Source of the DNA: Bacteroidota bacterium
GTDB lineage: Bacteria; Bacteroidota; Bacteroidia; SpSt-205; S141-50
DNA length: 8,653 bases
Direction: 5' to 3'
Assembly (NCBI GenBank): GCA_015490695.1
Contig: WFXK01000326.1
Coordinates: 1-8,653, forward strand
A model generated the notes under the pieces. That model searched no databases, was not told where the DNA came from, and saw only the letters and a program-made list of their open reading frames with translations. The translations under genes and the position numbers were made by a program. Positions 6,647 to 8,653 of this stretch are shown here, piece by piece (the stretch's first letter is position 1; each line of letters begins with the position of its first letter).

Positions 6647-6724
6647 CTGCTTTCCTTGAAAAATATAAATACTTGCTACAGATTTCTGTTCTTCTAAATC
6701 CCATTCAAAAAGTGCTTGCCTCAA
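6635..6724 (-). other. Orphan protein-like reading frame after the ankyrin gene
   Basis: A 29-codon frame begins at a TTG (6724-6722) that overlaps the ankyrin stop codon as TTGA and ends with TAA at 6637-6635. It contains FEWDLEEQKSVASIYIFQ and ends KQFGI. The alternating charged and hydrophobic pattern and Trp-Asp pair look like a genuine protein C-terminus, and more so than the competing frame read as the icd upstream extension. It could be the 3' remnant of a gene displaced by the ankyrin gene, the former end of the ankyrin protein after a frameshift, a small peptide coupled to the ankyrin stop, or chance. A TAA directly upstream of the TTG closes the frame. I do not recognise its family. 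Confidence 0.3.
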
Positions 6725-8652
6725 TTAAGCTGTTTTGCTATTACTTCTACTACCTCTCTTTCTTGAGTTTGCTGGGCAATGTTTAATAATTCTTCTGTTG
6801 CACTCGCTCCAGCGTGTAAAAGCTGATAAACAACATCTGCATGTCCATTTTTGACTGCCAATACTATAGGGGTTTCCTTGTTTTGATTTTCTACATCAGG
6901 GTTAGCCTTAGCATTTAGTAAGGCCTCTACTGACTTGGTAAATCCTTTTTCTGCAGCATTATGTAAGGGAGTTGTTTTATTTTTGTTGGTAATATCAGGC
7001 TTAAGCCCTACTTGTAGTAGTTTTTCTACGATAGCAAAGTCTGGTTGTAGAGAAGCGTAGTGTAGTGTAGTATTTTTTTCTCTGTCTCTAACTTTTAGTC
7101 TTGTAGTTTTTGCAAGGATGATTTTTGCTATATCAGATAGCTCTTTTTCCAGAGCTATCATTAAAGGTGTTTTCCCATCCGAGTTTTGTATACCAACTTT
7201 GGCACCTTTTTCTATTAATAGTTTAGCTACCTCCATTCTTTTGTAATCTAACGCTACATGTAGTGGAGTATTTTTCCAACAATTTTTAGCATTTATATCA
7301 GCTCCTTTTTGTAGCAGTAATTGAATTGTATCCAAATGATTTTTTACTATAGCATAAAATAGTGGAGTTTCTTTATCGTCATCTTTAGTATCTACGTTTA
7401 CTCCTGTGTTTATAAGTAATTCTAAGATTTCATTGTGTCCGTTTTCTGCTGCAATATGGATAGGAAATTTATCAAATATATCTTCAATATTGGGGTCTGC
7501 TCCCGCGTTCAGTAGAATTTTTACTATTTCTGTTTGTCCTTCCTCTGCGGCAAGAAACAAAGGAGTTTTATTATCATAATTTTGAATATTGGGGGCGGCT
7601 CCTGCTTCTAACAAAAGCTTTAGAATCTCTCCATGCCCTAATTTAGCAGCAATGTGTTGAGGTCTATTTAGTCGTTCGTCTGTGAAATCATCTATATCTG
7701 CAGCTGTACAGAATTTTAGTATCTCTTTAACAATCTCAATGTTTCCAATCTTTATTGCACGAATTAGCGGATAGTCTTTTTCCAATTTGTCTTCCTTTTT
7801 TATTAGTCTTTGCCCGGATTTAGTTTTGAGTACTTTCTTGACTTCTTCAAGATTATTATTCAGAATAGCTTGGTAGAGTTTGGAGTGAGTGAAGTCCTTT
7901 TTGGCTTTTTCTATCATAGCTTCAGAACCTTTTTCTTTGTAGATTTTAGCATATTTCCGTAGCATTGAGGCTAATTTATTTTTAGCCCTACTTCTGGCTA
8001 ATGATTCTGGGGTTCTATTCTCGTCGTTTTTAGCTGTTGGGTCGGCCCCTGCAGTTAGTAGTAGGACAGCTATTTTTGTATTTTCTGTCTCGGATCCCCA
8101 ATTGCTTTCAGCTATTTTATGAAGAGGATTTTCTAGTATTACATCTTTTGTATTCGGATCTGCACCGTTTTCTAATAGTAGCTTTACAATTTTATATTTT
8201 GATCTATCAGCAGCATTAAGCAAAGCACGATTTTTAGCTTCTCGGGTTATTAGATTTCCCTCCAGCATTTTTTTCACTACTTTTGTGTATCCCCAATTTA
8301 TAGCGTAGGACAAGACAGCATGTTTCCCAAATTGTTCTTCTTCGTAAGTTATAGGTTCAATACCTGCTTTTTGTAGTAGTTCTATGAATTTTATAAGTCC
8401 GGGTTCTTTTTCTTTGGGAGGTAATTTTAACGGAGGTAATATACCGTTGATAGAATGTCTTATGGGGACAAGCATCTTAATTATTTCCGTGTCCGGATTT
8501 TCTTTTCTTACTTCAAGTCCCAGAGGATTAAATTCCTGCTTATTTTCTAGTATGGACAAATTATTTTCCCGGTAGTATTTTGATAATATCTTTATTGCCT
8601 TTTTCTGGGAATTTCTGACAGCTTTATGTAGAGGAGTTTCACCTGTGTAGTC
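6721..8652 (-). CDS. Large ankyrin-repeat protein, N-terminus beyond the window edge
   Basis: Protein-interaction repeat protein; the partner is unknown. The visible 643 residues are open to the right edge. The TTG at 8559 that could be taken as a start is internal, because the upstream sequence in the same frame reads as another ankyrin repeat, DYTGETPLHKAV. Counting from the first complete codon at 8652, residues about 1-200 hold degenerate repeats, including GADPNTKD and GADPTAKN. Residues about 235-256 form a Lys-rich linker. Residues about 325-619 hold nine consecutive repeats in exact 33-residue register, with the TPLHxAA positions spaced 33 apart and GADPN/GADIN loops. A degenerate capping repeat (about 620-643) precedes the TGA. 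No catalytic domain, membrane segment or signal peptide is visible in this part. The gene looks more A+T-rich than the operon to the left, with frequent ATA and AGA codons, which hints at separate history. Roles such as host or prey interaction are speculation. Confidence 0.9.
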   Translation of the reverse strand, partial: DYTGETPLHKAVRNSQKKAIKILSKYYRENNLSILENKQEFNPLGLEVRKENPDTEIIKMLVPIRHSINGILPPLKLPPKEKEPGLIKFIELLQKAGIEPITYEEEQFGKHAVLSYAINWGYTKVVKKMLEGNLITREAKNRALLNAADRSKYKIVKLLLENGADPNTKDVILENPLHKIAESNWGSETENTKIAVLLLTAGADPTAKNDENRTPESLARSRAKNKLASMLRKYAKIYKEKGSEAMIEKAKKDFTHSKLYQAILNNNLEEVKKVLKTKSGQRLIKKEDKLEKDYPLIRAIKIGNIEIVKEILKFCTAADIDDFTDERLNRPQHIAAKLGHGEILKLLLEAGAAPNIQNYDNKTPLFLAAEEGQTEIVKILLNAGADPNIEDIFDKFPIHIAAENGHNEILELLINTGVNVDTKDDDKETPLFYAIVKNHLDTIQLLLQKGADINAKNCWKNTPLHVALDYKRMEVAKLLIEKGAKVGIQNSDGKTPLMIALEKELSDIAKIILAKTTRLKVRDREKNTTLHYASLQPDFAIVEKLLQVGLKPDITNKNKTTPLHNAAEKGFTKSVEALLNAKANPDVENQNKETPIVLAVKNGHADVVYQLLHAGASATEELLNIAQQTQEREVVEVIAKQLN

Positions 8653-8653
8653 T

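Noticed and set aside
6678..6689. Palindrome ACAGATTTCTGT upstream of icd, considered as an operator
   Set aside because: The arms are only five bases and do not extend, and it lies some 60-70 bases before the transcription start; chance occurrence is likely.
6606..6704. 33-residue N-terminal extension of isocitrate dehydrogenase
   Set aside because: It precedes the standard N-terminus, is Cys/aromatic-rich and unlike the family, and overlies a promoter match.
8557..8559. TTG as the start codon of the ankyrin protein
   Set aside because: The same frame continues upstream to the window edge and encodes an ankyrin repeat with TPLHKA, so the TTG is an internal Leu.
8037..8575. Two short plus-strand open frames (8037-8219 and 8384-8575)
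   Set aside because: Both are antisense to the ankyrin gene and look like shadows of its coding frame.

Overview
The window looks like a compact chromosomal segment of a Bacteroidota bacterium. Four things support this. The minus-strand gene string nusB, DUF1573 lipoprotein, yajC, YbbR-like, coaE is a familiar order in that phylum. A leucine-type amino acid dehydrogenase heads the string. Two good matches to the Bacteroidota vegetative promoter (TTG, about 20-22 bases, TAnnTTTG) sit directly upstream of genes. Clear Shine-Dalgarno sequences are absent at most starts. The class or genus cannot be told from the sequence.

Layout. A UbiA-family prenyltransferase on the plus strand (2-832) enters from the left edge with its N-terminus cut off, and it overlaps the end of coaE by 48 bases tail to tail. 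A tight minus-strand operon runs from 4658 down to 785: leucine dehydrogenase, nusB, DUF1573 lipoprotein, yajC, YbbR-like protein, coaE. Gaps are 3-8 bases, or the genes overlap by 4 and 11 bases. One promoter at 4687-4717 probably drives the whole unit. Divergent from it is a small plus-strand gene, possibly a remote DUF952 relative, probably starting at 4720 or 4723. It ends two bases from the convergent isocitrate dehydrogenase gene. The isocitrate dehydrogenase is the long Thermus/Rickettsia-like form with a C-terminal extension. Its true start is at 6605 or 6602, just below its own promoter. To the right, a large ankyrin-repeat gene on the minus strand runs off the window edge, so its N-terminus is missing.

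Functionally, most of the window is housekeeping: CoA synthesis, transcription antitermination and rRNA synthesis, Sec translocation, envelope proteins, branched-chain amino acid oxidation and the TCA cycle. The accessory part is the ankyrin gene and the 115-base gap after it, which holds a protein-like orphan reading frame. I found no RNA genes, CRISPR arrays, insertion sequences or defence genes, and no gene-free stretch longer than 300 bases. I do not see a convincing new multi-gene system. The best leads are the ankyrin protein with the orphan frame behind it, the probably leaderless and NAD-type isocitrate dehydrogenase, and the codon-aligned antisense overlap.
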